Source of the DNA: Botryosphaeria dothidea
Lineage: Eukaryota > Ascomycota > Dothideomycetes > Botryosphaeriales > Botryosphaeriaceae
DNA length: 64,000 nt
Direction of reading: 5' to 3'
Assembly (NCBI GenBank): GCA_011503125.2
Contig: WWBZ02000051.1
Span: forward strand, 2,480,001 to 2,544,000
The notes below the pieces were generated by a model. It did not search any database. It was not told where the DNA came from and saw only the letters and a program-made list of their open reading frames with translations. Shown piece after piece: positions 12,286 to 23,525 of this stretch. Position 1 is the stretch's first letter, and every line of letters starts with the position of its first letter. The translations under genes and the position numbers were made by a program.

Positions 12286-12499
12286 CCTGACAATCGCAAC
12301 CTGCTGGTCGGCGGACCGTGCCGAATGTCTGTTAGCACGTGGGCGGCGCAGCAGAGCCTTTTCCATTTCCCACCTGGCCGGCAGCGCCCATGAAAATGCC
12401 TGACACGAGTCGGCCCTATTGGTGGAAGGCGACCAGCCCCCTATCCCCAGCCCACGCCTCCAAACCTACTTTCCACAACCCTCATCCTCGCCCCCAACC

Positions 12500-13498
12500 A
12501 TGGCCTCCGCAGCTGACGACATCCAAGTCTTCCCCGTCACCCAGCTCCCGCCCAATTCGTGGTTCGAGGGCTTCGCCATCCGCTCCAATGGCCACATTCT
12601 CGCGACGCGCCTGGACGCGCCCGAGCTGTACACCTTCGACCCTGCAGATCCCAGCGCAAAGCCCGAGCTGATCGAGACGTTCCCGGACGCCAATGGCCTG
12701 GTCAACCTGTGCCACATCCAGGGCACCGACGACGAGTTCGCCGTCATCGCCGCCAACGTCGAGCTGCAGGCCGTCGAGTTCGACGCCGCCGTCATCTGGC
12801 GCGTCAAGCTCAACGGCAGCGACAAGCCCACCATCACCAAGCTGGGCCGTGTGCCCGACTCCGGGTTTTGCATCGGCGCGACGGCGGCCTGCCCGCGCAC
12901 GCTGCTGATCGCCGACAGCTACAAGAACTGCATCTGGCGCCTCGACATCCCCACCGGCAAGAGCTCCGTCCTGGTCGCCGACGACACCATGAAGGCCGCC
13001 ACCGAGGAGGACTACTTCGGCATCAACCGCATCCGCGTCGCCGACGGCTTCCTCTGGTACACCAACACCAGCGCGGGCCTGCTCTGCCGCGTGCCCATCC
13101 AGCTGGACGACGACGTCGGCATCAAGACGACCGGTGACGTCGAGATCATCACCGCCGACCTGCCCCACTGCGACGGCCTGGCCATCACGCCCGACGGCAG
13201 ACACATCTTCACCTGCAACTACATGGCCGGCCTGATCTGGCGCGTCGACATAGACGACCAGGGCAAGGGCGTCGCCACCATCCTCACCCGCGGGCTCAGC
13301 AGCCCGACCAGCTGCGAGATGGCCAAGCACGGCGACCAGGAGCGCCTATACGTGACGTGCTGCGGCGGCGACGCCGGCGTTGGCTGGGTCAACGACGACG
13401 ACAGGCTCTCGGAGCTCAGCAAGTTCAACCTGGAGATCGAGGTGACGGCCGAGGTGACGGTAACAGAAGAGGTGGTGGTAGAGGAGACAAAGGACTAA
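12500..13498 (+). CDS. Six-bladed beta-propeller (SMP-30/TolB-like) protein
   Basis: Single exon, 332 residues from the ATG at 12500, which follows a pyrimidine-rich leader. An in-frame ATG at 12419 would add 27 low-complexity residues and is less likely. The sequence shows repeated propeller-like units: WFEGFAIRSNGHILATRLD near the start, then GFCIGATAACPRTLLIADS, FGINRIRVADGFLWYTNTS, DGLAITPDGRHIFTCNY and RLYVTCCGGDAG. The SMP-30/gluconolactonase fold hydrolyses lactones in some members, and related cluster-borne fungal propellers include hetero-Diels-Alderases (AsR5, EupF), so a cyclisation or lactone-handling role on the PKS product is possible. No signal peptide is seen, so it should be cytosolic. 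The acidic, valine/threonine-rich tail after about residue 310 is unusual and probably disordered. Confidence 0.85.
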   Translation: MASAADDIQVFPVTQLPPNSWFEGFAIRSNGHILATRLDAPELYTFDPADPSAKPELIETFPDANGLVNLCHIQGTDDEFAVIAANVELQAVEFDAAVIWRVKLNGSDKPTITKLGRVPDSGFCIGATAACPRTLLIADSYKNCIWRLDIPTGKSSVLVADDTMKAATEEDYFGINRIRVADGFLWYTNTSAGLLCRVPIQLDDDVGIKTTGDVEIITADLPHCDGLAITPDGRHIFTCNYMAGLIWRVDIDDQGKGVATILTRGLSSPTSCEMAKHGDQERLYVTCCGGDAGVGWVNDDDRLSELSKFNLEIEVTAEVTVTEEVVVEETKD

Positions 13499-13557
13499 AA
13501 CTAAAGGAAAAATAATCGCAAATATCTGAAAATACAGGCGTAGGCGTTGGGTTCAGC

Positions 13558-13571
13558 GGGGGGGGGGGGGG
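13558..13571. repeat. Poly-G tract (14 bases)
   Basis: Uninterrupted run of 14 G in the presumed 3' untranslated region of the propeller gene. Confidence 0.95.
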
Positions 13572-14931
13572 ACAGTTGGGATTTTTCCATGGGCCAGCTA
13601 GATCAAAACGTATACCGTACACCTTTGCCTCGGTTGTGGGTGCATCGCAATAATCCATTGTTTACTTTTGCCTCCTGCCTGCAAGGGCGCTATTGGCCAG
13701 AGTGTCCCTTGGTTGGAGCGAGGGCAAGCCCCCCACCGACTGGCGGTGGCATTTGAGCGCTGCCGATTCGCTCGATCGACTTTACGACGGGACAACAGCT
13801 GGTCCGTCCTCTGTTCTCTTTTGCTCTGGCGGCTGTCTTGGCTTCGCGGTCGTTGTCATGCGCCTGTTCTCGTAGCACAGCAGTTCACGAGAGTGGAGCC
13901 CGACGGCCGGAAAATTTTTCTTCAAGAGCGCGCAGGTCGCGAGCGGCGGACGAGTTGCAGTAAGTGATCGCCGGTTCGAGTCGAGTCGATAGTGTGCTGA
14001 TGTTGATAAGCTCTGAGTGTCCTGACCGCTGGTAGCGATGCTGCAGGGGCCGGCACGGGCGTGGCACCGTGGCTGCAGGGGCCGTCGGGACGGCGCGCTC
14101 GTCAGTAACCGCGCTCGAGGCAGCGCTGGTGATTGGGCGCACGCCACCTGTGCCGCTTCCGCCAAATCCTGGACGCTGTCCTCTCTCTCGTTCCCGGGTC
14201 CTCATATCGTACGGTGGCATTCATTTCGTCGCAGATCGCGACCCGGCAGGCCCACCGTCGCGCGTTTCCCGAGGCGGCCGACATCCGCGGCGCGCGCGAA
14301 GCGAGAGCCCACAGGCCTCCCGGGAAGGCCGTCTCGAATTTTCTTCGGATGCGCATGGTGCGCTCCGTCCGTCCGGATGCCGGCGGTGGATCTTATCGCA
14401 ACAGGAATCATTATCTCCGATCTTGCTATTCCTTCCTGCGGGGAATCGTCACGTCTGCTCCGCCATCCCTGCAGCGTCCAACCGGCGTAATCCGTCTGCC
14501 AAGCGCGTCCCTTTGACGCGCCCCACTACCGGCTCACCTCTTGCTATCACATTCACATTCACGTTCGATGCGGCACAGAAACATTCGCGCCGCATCCACG
14601 CCTGCGGGCGCCTATTGGCGCGCGCGACGTTAGCAGCCCGGACTAAGGCGCGTCGCAGTGGATACCGCACAGTCTGGAATCCGCGATCCTACAGAGTAAA
14701 TCCTGCGTCAATACAAAGGTGGGCCTAGTCTCGTAAGCATTATCGCCCGCCTGGATCCTCTGCACTCCATCGGCATGATCTGCTGCATCCTGCAGGTCCA
14801 GCCCAGCGAATCCTGCCTTGATTGCCTGGGAAGAGTGGGCGCATGTAGGAATCCACCGGCATGTGGAGTGTGTTGGAAATGCAACGGCAATCTCCACGTG
14901 ATGATTCGGAGTGCCACCGAAGGCGGGGCTG

Positions 14932-14943
14932 CCCCCCCCCCCC
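14932..14943. repeat. Poly-C tract (12 bases)
   Basis: Uninterrupted run of 12 C in non-coding DNA. Confidence 0.95.
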
Positions 14944-15311
14944 ATTACTTAATCGTTTTCGCAACAGTGCCACTCGCATTCCTTGTGTCTGCCCCCACGT
15001 ATTCCCTCGTACAGTTAGACGTCCTTCTTTCACTGCAGGATTGGCATTTCCATTCCGCTCGTAATGATGAACTGATCGAATACGCAGGCGGGAAATTTCC
15101 TCCGGGTATCTGCGGCGTGCGGGGGTTCTGATTGGCTCGACGATGAATCACCCTTGACAGGATTATAGAGGCCTCGTAATTATTGCTATACAATAGCCGC
15201 CGAGGACATGGCCAGACTCGGTCCATGTCTCAAGGACTTCCTATTCTACTCCAATCTTCATGCAATCGTCACTGAATCATGGGCTTATCTTCTCGTATGC
15301 ACAAGCAAGCT

Positions 15312-17715
15312 CTAGGCAATACCTTCGCCCCACGCGCTGAAACCTCCAGACTCGAATCCGAAGTCCAGTTCGGCAAGATCCAGTCCCTGGAATATATCGG
15401 GTTCAATAAGAAGTCCGTGTGAAGCGGGCCTGCTCTTGCCGTTGAACGGTGGATTTGCGCCTTGTTGTTCTTCCGCCGCAGAAAAGCGTCTGTTATCTGA
15501 TTCCAACTGCTCCACATACTTCCTGATAACAGACCACACACCGGACTCACAGTCGTCATGAAGCGCAACATACTCCTTCAAAGCTTTCACCGCGCGATGG
15601 CGGAATGCAATGTCTTCCCTTGAAGAAGGGTGCGAGTCGCGCAGCTCAGAAATCAGCACCATAACGCTCTGGAAGGCGGAGCAAATCTGAATCAGCCAGT
15701 GGAATGGTCTCATACTGTCATCATGAGCGACTGCGCTCATCATTTCCAGCAGGGCGGCAGAATCCTGTAGGAGCCTTTGAAAACCGAAGTCAGCAGATGG
15801 GGGAGGGAAAAAAAACACCATCGCGCCCTCGACTTACGTTTTTCGGTCCGAGTCTGGCATCAACGCCCGTCTAAATTGCGTCGGGATGCCGCACCAGAAC
15901 ACGAGCCAGCACTTCCACTCCATCATCTTGACGGTCATCTTCGCGAGCCTCTGCACCGGCGTCGCCGCCGCATCGTCGAACTGGTAGTACCGCATGTTCG
16001 CGTCCCGCGCGGCGGTGATCAGCTCCCGCGTCTGTCGCCGGAGCACGTCGAACTCGAACGCGCTCGTGTCCGTGGGCTCCTGCGTGTCCTTGACGTGCCG
16101 GAAGCGGCTGTGCACGTTCTGCGCGATCTGCCGGGCGCACTGCACCATCCGGCAGAGGCCGACCTGGAGAGTCGTCTCCGTGAATTTGCACTCTATCGAG
16201 GTTTGCGACAGGTCCAGCAGCCCGGGCATACGTCCGACTTTCAAGCTAGAGTCATCCACGTTTCTTGGCAGGCGGGTGGTCATTGCGTCTTGGTCGTAAG
16301 GCTGAGCGACACCTCTCAATTCGGCTGCTCGCCATTCCACGTAGCATAGTTGCGCCCAGACCCGCCGTCGTATCTCTACGTTGACCTCATCCGGGACAGG
16401 GCGGAAAAGTGTTGGCTCTCTGTGTATACCCTGCGACAGAGCTAACCTGTTCGCTGCGGCGACTAGTGTGAACGTCCGGCCTACTGTTTCGTCCCGCAAC
16501 TGACAGCTCTTGGCATCTTGTCAGCGATGCGGCCGGGATGGTCACTAAAGGACGGCACTAACCAGGAAAAGTACGAATGCTTGAAGCACCTCGATGCTCG
16601 GCGAACTGAATACGTCCACAGCCATCAAAGAGAGATGCAGCCCTCTGTGGTAAGTCGCCATCATGCGTCTCCTGTCGTCTTCGAAACGCGACGTCACGTC
16701 TGATGCAGATAAGCTGTATACCGCTGCATACAAAACCGCGAAGACCAGAGGACGGAATGGCAAGAGGCCATTTTTTTCAAGCCTCTCTTCGATGCTTGGC
16801 GCGGTCAGCTTGGCATGATTTGAACAGAACGATTTTCCTACCTTTCCGTGCTCAGAGGTTGCGGCAAGGACAGGACGCCCGTATAACACTCTACGAAGGA
16901 AGTAAACCGTTGTCGCAGGGACGGCTTGTGGACCACGCGGAAAACAGGGTCGACTTTTTCCTCAAAAATACGAAGCAGCTCGTACCAAACTTCGACATCA
17001 GCGGGTAAGCATCTGACAATGTTGTTCTGATCACTCGGGAGAGCGCGCGCAGACATGGAGTCTTTGTCCGTGGTAAGGATCTCCCGGATGTCCCGCAGCT
17101 ACCGCACTTGTCAATTTCACGCATGCCAAGACGGGGATGGAACGGATTCACCTCCGTGGCTAGTAGAGACCAATGATGAGATGAGATGTACTGCGAATCT
17201 CCATCCTTCGACACCAAGAGCGTGCCATCACCACCATCCTCCGCCCTGATCTGTTGATCCGACGGCAGACCCGCGGCGGACGTGTTGGGCTCTCCACGAC
17301 TCGCACTCTCGTGCTCGCCGTCGCCCGCCTCGGATTCGTCGCCTCCCGGCTCGAGCGCCGACGTCTTGGCCTGGATGATCTGCTCCAGGACGCTCTCCAA
17401 GCGCCCGAGCCGGGCATCAATGGTGTCCAGGCGCGGAGCCGCGTCCCGCGAGCGCCGGCGGATGCTCTGCGAGCGCTGGTGCTGCAGGGCGCGCGCCGCA
17501 TCCTGGTTGACGATGGCGCCGAAGGTGCTGGTGGAGCTCTCGTTGTAGAGGCAGACGCGGCCCGCGGCGCGGCAGGCGGAACACGCCGGATGCTGCTTGT
17601 CGCAGCGGACCTTGCGGCGGCGGCAGATGTCGCACGACGCGATCGCGCGCCGGCGCGTCCTGATCGATGAGGGGCTCGCCGGGAGGACGGCGGCGGTCTT
17701 GGGCGGCAAATCCAT
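15312..17715 (-). CDS. Zn2Cys6 fungal transcription factor
   Basis: Five exons whose joins all keep frame (for example ATE|LRDIRE, STE-S-IEER, VLFL|LRDETVG, DRKT-LLQDS). About 740 residues. The DNA-binding domain is near the N-terminus: CDICRRRKVRCDKQ, then CSACRAAGRVCLY, giving the six-cysteine binuclear cluster at roughly residues 28-55. A short coiled-coil-like linker follows (DTIDARLGRLESVLEQII). The middle carries the fungal-specific transcription factor homology region, seen in RRRMMATYHRGLHLSLM and in IRRRVWAQLCYVEWRAAEL. It is encoded between the PKS/propeller pair and the MFS exporter, so it is the best candidate for the cluster-specific activator; this is inference from position. 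Confidence 0.9.
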
Positions 17716-18291
17716 CGCTGTTTCAGGAGGGACGACGCGAACGAGCGGATCCGGATGTGGATGGCGCCCGCCTCTTTTCTTCGCGCCGGAAAGGAATGCG
17801 GCGACGGCGGGCGGGCTCCAGCGGATTCATAACCCAGACGCGGCATAAGTTGTGCAAGCCCAACCGGAGCCGAGTTGCCCGATGGTAGGGGGTTTGCCGA
17901 GGCTTTGTTGGGCGGAGGCACGTCCGCTTGCTCGCTATTTACAAAGCATATTTTATGCACGAGAAGCTGAGTTCACCATTGCGGCCGTGTTGTGCGAGTT
18001 TACTCATGGTTGCGTTTTGCGAACGGCAGAACCTTGCCGGGTCTCTTTGGGTTTCGGCAAGTGCAAATTGCGGCTCGTCTGTGGCATGGTGGCGCGATCA
18101 CTACACGAGCACAAGTGCCAAAATCAAACACCGAACAGAAATTACAGGGTCCGGATTTGTGGGCCGGAGGGCAAGGGGAAACCCGTGGTATTGAGACGAG
18201 AGAGTCAGGCATCACTTCTCACTATTTGAAATGGCGTACAACCATGACGACGATTCAAGCTGTTCCCTGCAGACGCCGATTGACAGCGGGG
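17716..18291. other. Intergenic, promoter of the transcription factor gene
   Basis: Lies between the start of the transcription factor gene and the stop of the MFS gene, both on the minus strand. No coding signal. Confidence 0.6.
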
Positions 18292-20169
18292 TCAAGCTTC
18301 CCCCACATTCTCCTTCTGCACCTTTCCAGAAGCGTCATCTGGCACGTCTATCGTGGGAGCAGCAGATCCTCCTGAAGGCCCTCTACTCTCCTCGGCTACG
18401 GCCGCCATTCTCTCCCCGAGTGCGACCATGAAAGCCTCCGCTTCGGCAGAGTACTTTGACTTCAGTCGGATCTGTCTCCCGTACTTGTAGAAGAGGACTG
18501 GAAATGGCAAACATGCAAGAGCAAGAAAGCCGGCTAGTGAGGAAGCCCAATGGATTCCTGCAGTGTCCGTCCTGGTTAGCGCAAGGCTAAGACAATGTGG
18601 GGTCTGTATTCTCTCACCTAAGTTACTATACATCTGCTTTGTAAATAGCGGGAATGCGGCTCCAAATAAGGACCTTAGAATTGAGTTTGCAGCTAACGCC
18701 GACGCCGCGAAAATGGTGTAGGCATCGATGAGGTACCCGAGAACACCAATGAAGACAAGTACCATGCCGAAGCCGAAAGGGATGCCCGCTGCAACACTAG
18801 CTTCCCATGGGACGGAAGGTGAGTTTGTCCACGCGAACCAGAGGAGGCCCACTGGAAAGGTGCAACCGCCGATGATGGTCGCAGGAAGCCTGGCTTCGGG
18901 AGGAGCGAATCCACGGCATGCGTCGACCACCCGCAAGTAACGAGGCTGTTCAATGAACACGGAGTAGGCGATTGCGAGTACCATGCCGATGGCAATTGCG
19001 AGGAAGGGAAGCCCGCCAATACCTGGGGACCATCCCCTTTCCTGCTGGTACACGATGGGAAAGGCACCGAAAAGCATATAAAGAATGCCATAGATGATAG
19101 CCAGATATATACTGAGGGTCAGTACAATTAGCTCCCGGAACAGTAAGACCCATGGCCGGATGAGATTTATCTGGATGATTTGACCGACGGTAAGTGGCCC
19201 CCGATCGATGTCGTCCCTGGTCCGGTAGACCTTTCCAGTAAGCTTGGATAGTTGAGACGCCCGCTTCCGCAGCAGGACCGGTGCATATGTTTCGGGAACG
19301 ACGATTGTACCCAGGATCAGTAAGGTCCCAGAGAACATGGTCATCAATCTTCCTATCCAACGCCATCCCTCATTCTCGCCGAGGAATCCGCCCGCGACGG
19401 GCCCGAGCACTGCACAAAGTCAGCACACAGCGCCTGGGTAAAGACACCACTTGATTTACCTGGGCCTAGAAATGGTGCCAAACAGAATATGCTAAGGGCC
19501 TGGCCGCGCTCTCTTGCGTCAAAGAGATCTGCCGTCACTCCTCCAGCGTTGGTAAGAGGAGATGAGCCAAACGATCCCGCAAAGAATCGAAGTATGAGGA
19601 GGCTTTGGATGTTTTTCGACTCTGCGGCTCCAGCGTTGAAGGCAGTAAATGCAAAAAATGTTCCAACGAAGACCACCTGCCGTCCGTATAGCTCGCTCAA
19701 CGGCGCCCTGCTTCCAGTATCAGCTCGACCCATCATGCGTTGTCAAAGTCGGAACGGACCACAACAGAGGACCCAGTGCGAAACCGAGCACGAAAAAGCT
19801 AAGGCCAAGCGTTGCAACTTCTTCGCTCACGTCGAACTCTCGCATGACGTCTCGGAGACCTGTGCTGTGTCAGCCTAACATCTGCATATATCGTGCCAAA
19901 AGACACTTACCTCCAGAATACACAGAAGAACAGAAGGAGACCACGAGTGTCTCGATGGCCACTGTGATGACTAACATCCATTTGTACCGGCTAGACCATT
20001 TCTTTGGGTCCCTTGCATCATTCTGCGTCCATTCGACAACGTACGGTCGTTCTTGTGTGCCTTCGCCTTGGAATTCGACATGCAGAAGATCCGGCGTCAG
20101 GAAAGAGTGGTCGACAAAGAGTTTCCAGTACCTCGAAAAGGGAGTTGATATCGTGCTCGTTGCGTCCAT
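18292..20169 (-). CDS. MFS drug:H+ antiporter (DHA1-type) exporter
   Basis: Five exons. Each splice join reconstructs family sequence, for example [18 protein letters not shown] across a 53-base intron and [17 protein letters not shown] across another. The N-terminal cytoplasmic part ([18 protein letters not shown]) is typical of this fungal subfamily, followed by about twelve hydrophobic segments. The conserved loop after the second helix is [10 protein letters not shown], the motif C-like segment is [17 protein letters not shown], and [14 protein letters not shown] is the hallmark before the central loop. It should sit in the plasma membrane and export small molecules. Its position beside the regulator and PKS suggests product export or self-protection. 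The gene appears intact. Confidence 0.9.
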
Positions 20170-21287
20170 TGCGCTCCACGTTCTCGATTGTGCAGATTTC
20201 GGTCAAGATCTGCTCTGAACCCTCGCTGGTCCGTTCGATTTATGTTCACTCCGCAGCCATCCTCTACCAGAACTTTACCAGTCATCCTGTCCGCCACAAA
20301 ACCACATGTCACCATTTCACAATAGCTGAGCAATCCAAGCTGTGTCCCAATTTGGCGACCGCGGGCGTAAGATTTTCGGCCGATGACCCGCAGCTAATTA
20401 CCTATTCGGGCATAGTCGTCAACAACACGCCCTTCAGGCCCCCTCGCTTCGTGCGAAAAAGGGAATCTATGCATTCGGACGAAGGAAGCTGCATAATTAT
20501 CTCAAAGGTCGTAAAGTCCAAGACGGCACGGAGGAGAATGCCTTCCGTAATGGCTATCGGATTTCGGATATGCCATTATGCCAAAACATATATTAGAAGC
20601 CTCATAAACCCATCGGGAGTGCAACGGAAAGGATTTTCAACTCGGACAGAAAGCGAACGGTCAGTGACGTCTCCATGCTTGACTGTGAACAAGTCCATCA
20701 AATAAATCATCCCATGAAAGTATTCTCAACTCCAAAGCACATATACTCACGGAGTTTAGGTGCCGGTAAAATCCTACAATACATGCGCTAGTAGAATTCT
20801 AATCACTTCTAAGCCGCCACAAACACTATATTGTACGAAGAAACGTGATCAGTACTCGGAAAATGCCGATGACGAGTACGTCCCGGAGAATCCCAAGATC
20901 GCGATCGTTCCATCACAGGAAGGCAGCGGAACTGTCTCAATTTGAGTTACTCGGACCCCGGAAAGAGACTCTTTGATGTCCTCTAACATCCGCGGACAAT
21001 TGGCGTGCCGCCACTACAGACGAGGTATATATACGAAGGGAGTCACGTGAAGCAACGAGGGATTGAGGTCGCCACAATGATTGTGATCGCTCGCACCTGA
21101 GAAAGCTTTGTTTAGTCCGGACTGTATAGGACGCGAGCCACATCTAACTACAGCATTCTGGTGAAAGAAGGACTACAGAGTATTACAAATTTTGTGCAGA
21201 TACCGCACCTTCCAACAGTTGACAACTTGACCCTTCGAAAGGACGCTAGCGGTGAAACTTGAGGCCTGTAAGATCCACGGGACTTCT
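20170..21287. other. Intergenic region without recognisable gene
   Basis: No conserved coding sequence seen. It includes the MFS promoter at its left end. Open frames on both strands lack domain character. Confidence 0.55.
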
Positions 21288-21662
21288 TTAAGCTTCTACG
21301 GCTTTGTTTGATCTTTCCACCTCTTCCAACGCCTTCCGAAGAATCATGAGACCATTCAACCGGTAAAGCCCGCAATGTGGCCCCCATGGCTCGTATTGGA
21401 CAACTTCGAACAGACTTATAAGGCAGAAAATCGCTCGTTGCGTGTTTTCGGGATCCACGTACACGCAATTTCGTTGTTGGATGCCTTTCCCTACAGTCGT
21501 GTGTAGATTAGTAGTTAGGTAGACATACAGGAGGAATATATATTCCGTTCGTAGTTCGTCATCTCGTGTTAGAAAAGGGCCGAGTGCACTCAGGGGACCA
21601 AAGACAATAAAGCATGTGAGCACTTTTCTCTGAAAAATAGATAAAGTGGGTATATCCTCCAT
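21288..21662 (-). CDS. Unrecognised short ORF, probably a fragment of a larger gene
   Basis: A 124-residue frame whose C-terminal half looks like real protein (CLISLFEVVQYEPWGPHCGL, then RLNGLMILRKALEEVE). I do not recognise a family. A good intron signal (GTATGT, a CTAAC/CTAAT-type branch and TAG) occurs in the middle, around 21490-21530, but using it shifts the frame away from the protein-like half. The frame may therefore be an exon of a decayed or mis-sized gene. No signal peptide or membrane segment is clear. Confidence 0.3.
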   Translation of the reverse strand: MEDIPTLSIFQRKVLTCFIVFGPLSALGPFLTRDDELRTEYIFLLYVYLTTNLHTTVGKGIQQRNCVYVDPENTQRAIFCLISLFEVVQYEPWGPHCGLYRLNGLMILRKALEEVERSNKAVEA

Positions 21663-22427
21663 ATGCCAAGAGCGCCTTCATGCTACTTACATTAGATAGA
21701 GGCCATAGTACCTTGACAGGGCGTTAAAAGGATATCATTACGTTAAAGAAATGTGTGTTTGAGCCTTGGGCCTCTTTTGTTTCAATTTTTCGGAAGCATA
21801 CTGCCATGCGTGATCAGCCAGATCTTCGTGATCCTATCAGAATGGGGTTCCCTTGGATCGTCGAGCTGATGGTATTGCCTTTGACCTAGTGTGCCTAAAA
21901 TATGGAGGCCTGTGCTTCTCCCCACCAAGACGCATGGTGGATAAATGTGATCAGTAAAACTGCGTCTGTTCGCAAGATGGCGTGCGCATAAGCGTGCGAA
22001 TTAGTGATTGTGGGGCTAAATAACGCGCGACCGGGGCCAGCTATCTGCATCGTGCATGGCCTATAACAGCCCGCATCGCTTGCGAATCCGGGCATTCCAG
22101 GTCCGTGGATTTTGAAGCAGACAGCGACTCATGACCTACATCTTGGTTCCGCGTGGAAGGAATATACGAACAATAGAGACCAATTGGAGATGCCTCCAGC
22201 GGAGTGGTTTCTTGCGGCGTAGCCAAGATCCGTTTACCGCGGAGGATACTTTACCGAGGAGTCGGCCGAGAAGGCCTATTGGCGGTAGTAGGTGGTGGAC
22301 CGCTTCGGTTAGCTGTAGTATATGATTCAAAGTCGCCAGCTCCACGGTTCTGGCGCGGCCCGAAGCCCAATTCTTGCTCGTACAGAACCTTCGACGATAA
22401 CGTTAAACAGCACCCACCGCCACAATC
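21663..22427. other. Intergenic region
   Basis: No coding sequence recognised. Contains the presumed promoter of the dehydrogenase gene at its right end. Confidence 0.55.
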
Positions 22428-23458
22428 ATGGGCTCAAATACCACCAATAACGTCGCGATCTGGGTCAATGCGGAAGCAAACCTGGAAATGCCGAGACACT
22501 CGTCGAAGTCCATTACTCGGGAATTAATCCTGCTGATGTTAAACATGGCCGCCTTCTTGGAATCCGAAGCACGGTTGCCGGGTACGACTTTAGCGGCAAG
22601 GTCGTGCAAGCCGGACCGGGATCGAAATACCGCGCTGGGGACTGGATCGCCGGCTGCGCCCCAGCATCTATTGGAAGACCGGCAGAATACGGGACGCATC
22701 AGAATTACCTCATCGCTATGGATCTACTCTCGTTTCCTATCTCAGAAAACTTGCCGCTCGACCATGCAACCTGCCTCGGCGTCTCCGCCCGGACAGCAGC
22801 GGATGCCTTCTTCAACCTGCTGCAATATCCTTTACCCGGTGAAGCTAGCCCCGAAACCGAACAACCGCCGCTTCTTGTTTGGGGAGGAGCGTCCAGCCTA
22901 GGCTTCATTACGATTCAGTTCGCAAAGGCTATTGGCGTGCGGCACATCTTCACTACCGCCTCGCCAGAGAATCATGCCGACCTGAAAGAGCTGGGCGCCA
23001 CCCATACTTTCGATTACAAGGATCCCGATGTCGTTTCGAAGATCACGGATACAGCGGCTAGGGCTGATCTGTCTCTGGAGCGAATCTTCGATGCCGTCGG
23101 CAATCCACAGCAGAAGACGGCGGACACGGCAGTCCAATGCGGCACAGAATCTCCCATCTTCGTCTCTTCGACCGTCCATCCAAGGGCCCAGATGCCAATA
23201 GCTACGGCAGAGCTGCCTTTCAAGATCCAGCTACCAGGGACCGACAAGATTATTACCCCGCCAGTACGACCGGAAGCAGGACCGAAGATTGCCAAAGCTC
23301 TTGAATGGATTAGGAAGAGCTATGGTGATCAATTCAGGATCCCAAAGGTTGAAGTGGTGGGAGGTAGCGTGCAGGAAAACTTGAAATACTTGCAAGAAAA
23401 ATGTGCGCAGGGCGCCAAATTCCGCAAGGTTTGTTTCAAGCATCCATTCGAAGCCTGA
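22428..23458 (+). CDS. MDR-family zinc-type dehydrogenase/enoyl reductase-like, frame-shifted N-terminus
   Basis: The medium-chain dehydrogenase fold is clear. The GroES-like part reads ETLVEVHYSGINPADVKHGR and VAGYDFSGKVV, then YRAGDWIAGC, and a Rossmann domain has LLVWGGASSLGFITIQFAKA and a conserved tail through the stop at 23458. The only sensible start, ATG at 22428 (MGSNTTNNVAIWVNAEANLE), is in a different frame. The downstream frame has a stop at 22445 and no ATG before the conserved sequence. Between ANLE and ETLVEV the usual 10-15 residues are missing, so a small out-of-frame deletion around 22480-22492 is likely; no intron fits. Zinc-binding cysteines are not evident, as in trans-acting enoyl reductases and ToxD-like proteins. 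Located at the right end of the PKS cluster; probably a recent pseudogene unless a sequence error. Confidence 0.7.
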
Positions 23459-23525
23459 GCGTGAATTCACAAGTCGGTCTGGTATTGCACATCATCTCTG
23501 TTAATAAAATGCATGTATTTGAAAA

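Larger units (their letters stand above)
11674..12499. promoter_or_regulatory. Divergent promoter region between PKS and beta-propeller gene
   Basis: Shared upstream region of 826 bases separating two divergent genes. It is GC-rich and contains two copies of a 19-base inverted-arm element, each with an internal GATA-type site (CTTATC), an ATTGG (reverse CCAAT) near 11870, and a perfect CCAATATTGG palindrome at 12276-12285. No gene is seen inside it. Confidence 0.7.
13499..15311. other. Long intergenic region with G and C homopolymer tracts
   Basis: No supportable gene on either strand. Open frames here are arginine/proline-rich and look like GC-driven artefacts. It contains a 14-base G run at 13558-13571 just after the propeller stop and a 12-base C run at 14932-14943. 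Confidence 0.6.

Noticed and set aside
13965..13990. GGTTCGAGTC resembling a tRNA T-loop
   Set aside because: No matching acceptor, D or anticodon arms could be folded around it.
14069..14728. 219-codon plus-strand frame in the propeller/regulator gap
   Set aside because: Arg/Pro/Ser-rich, no domain or splice support; likely a product of high GC.
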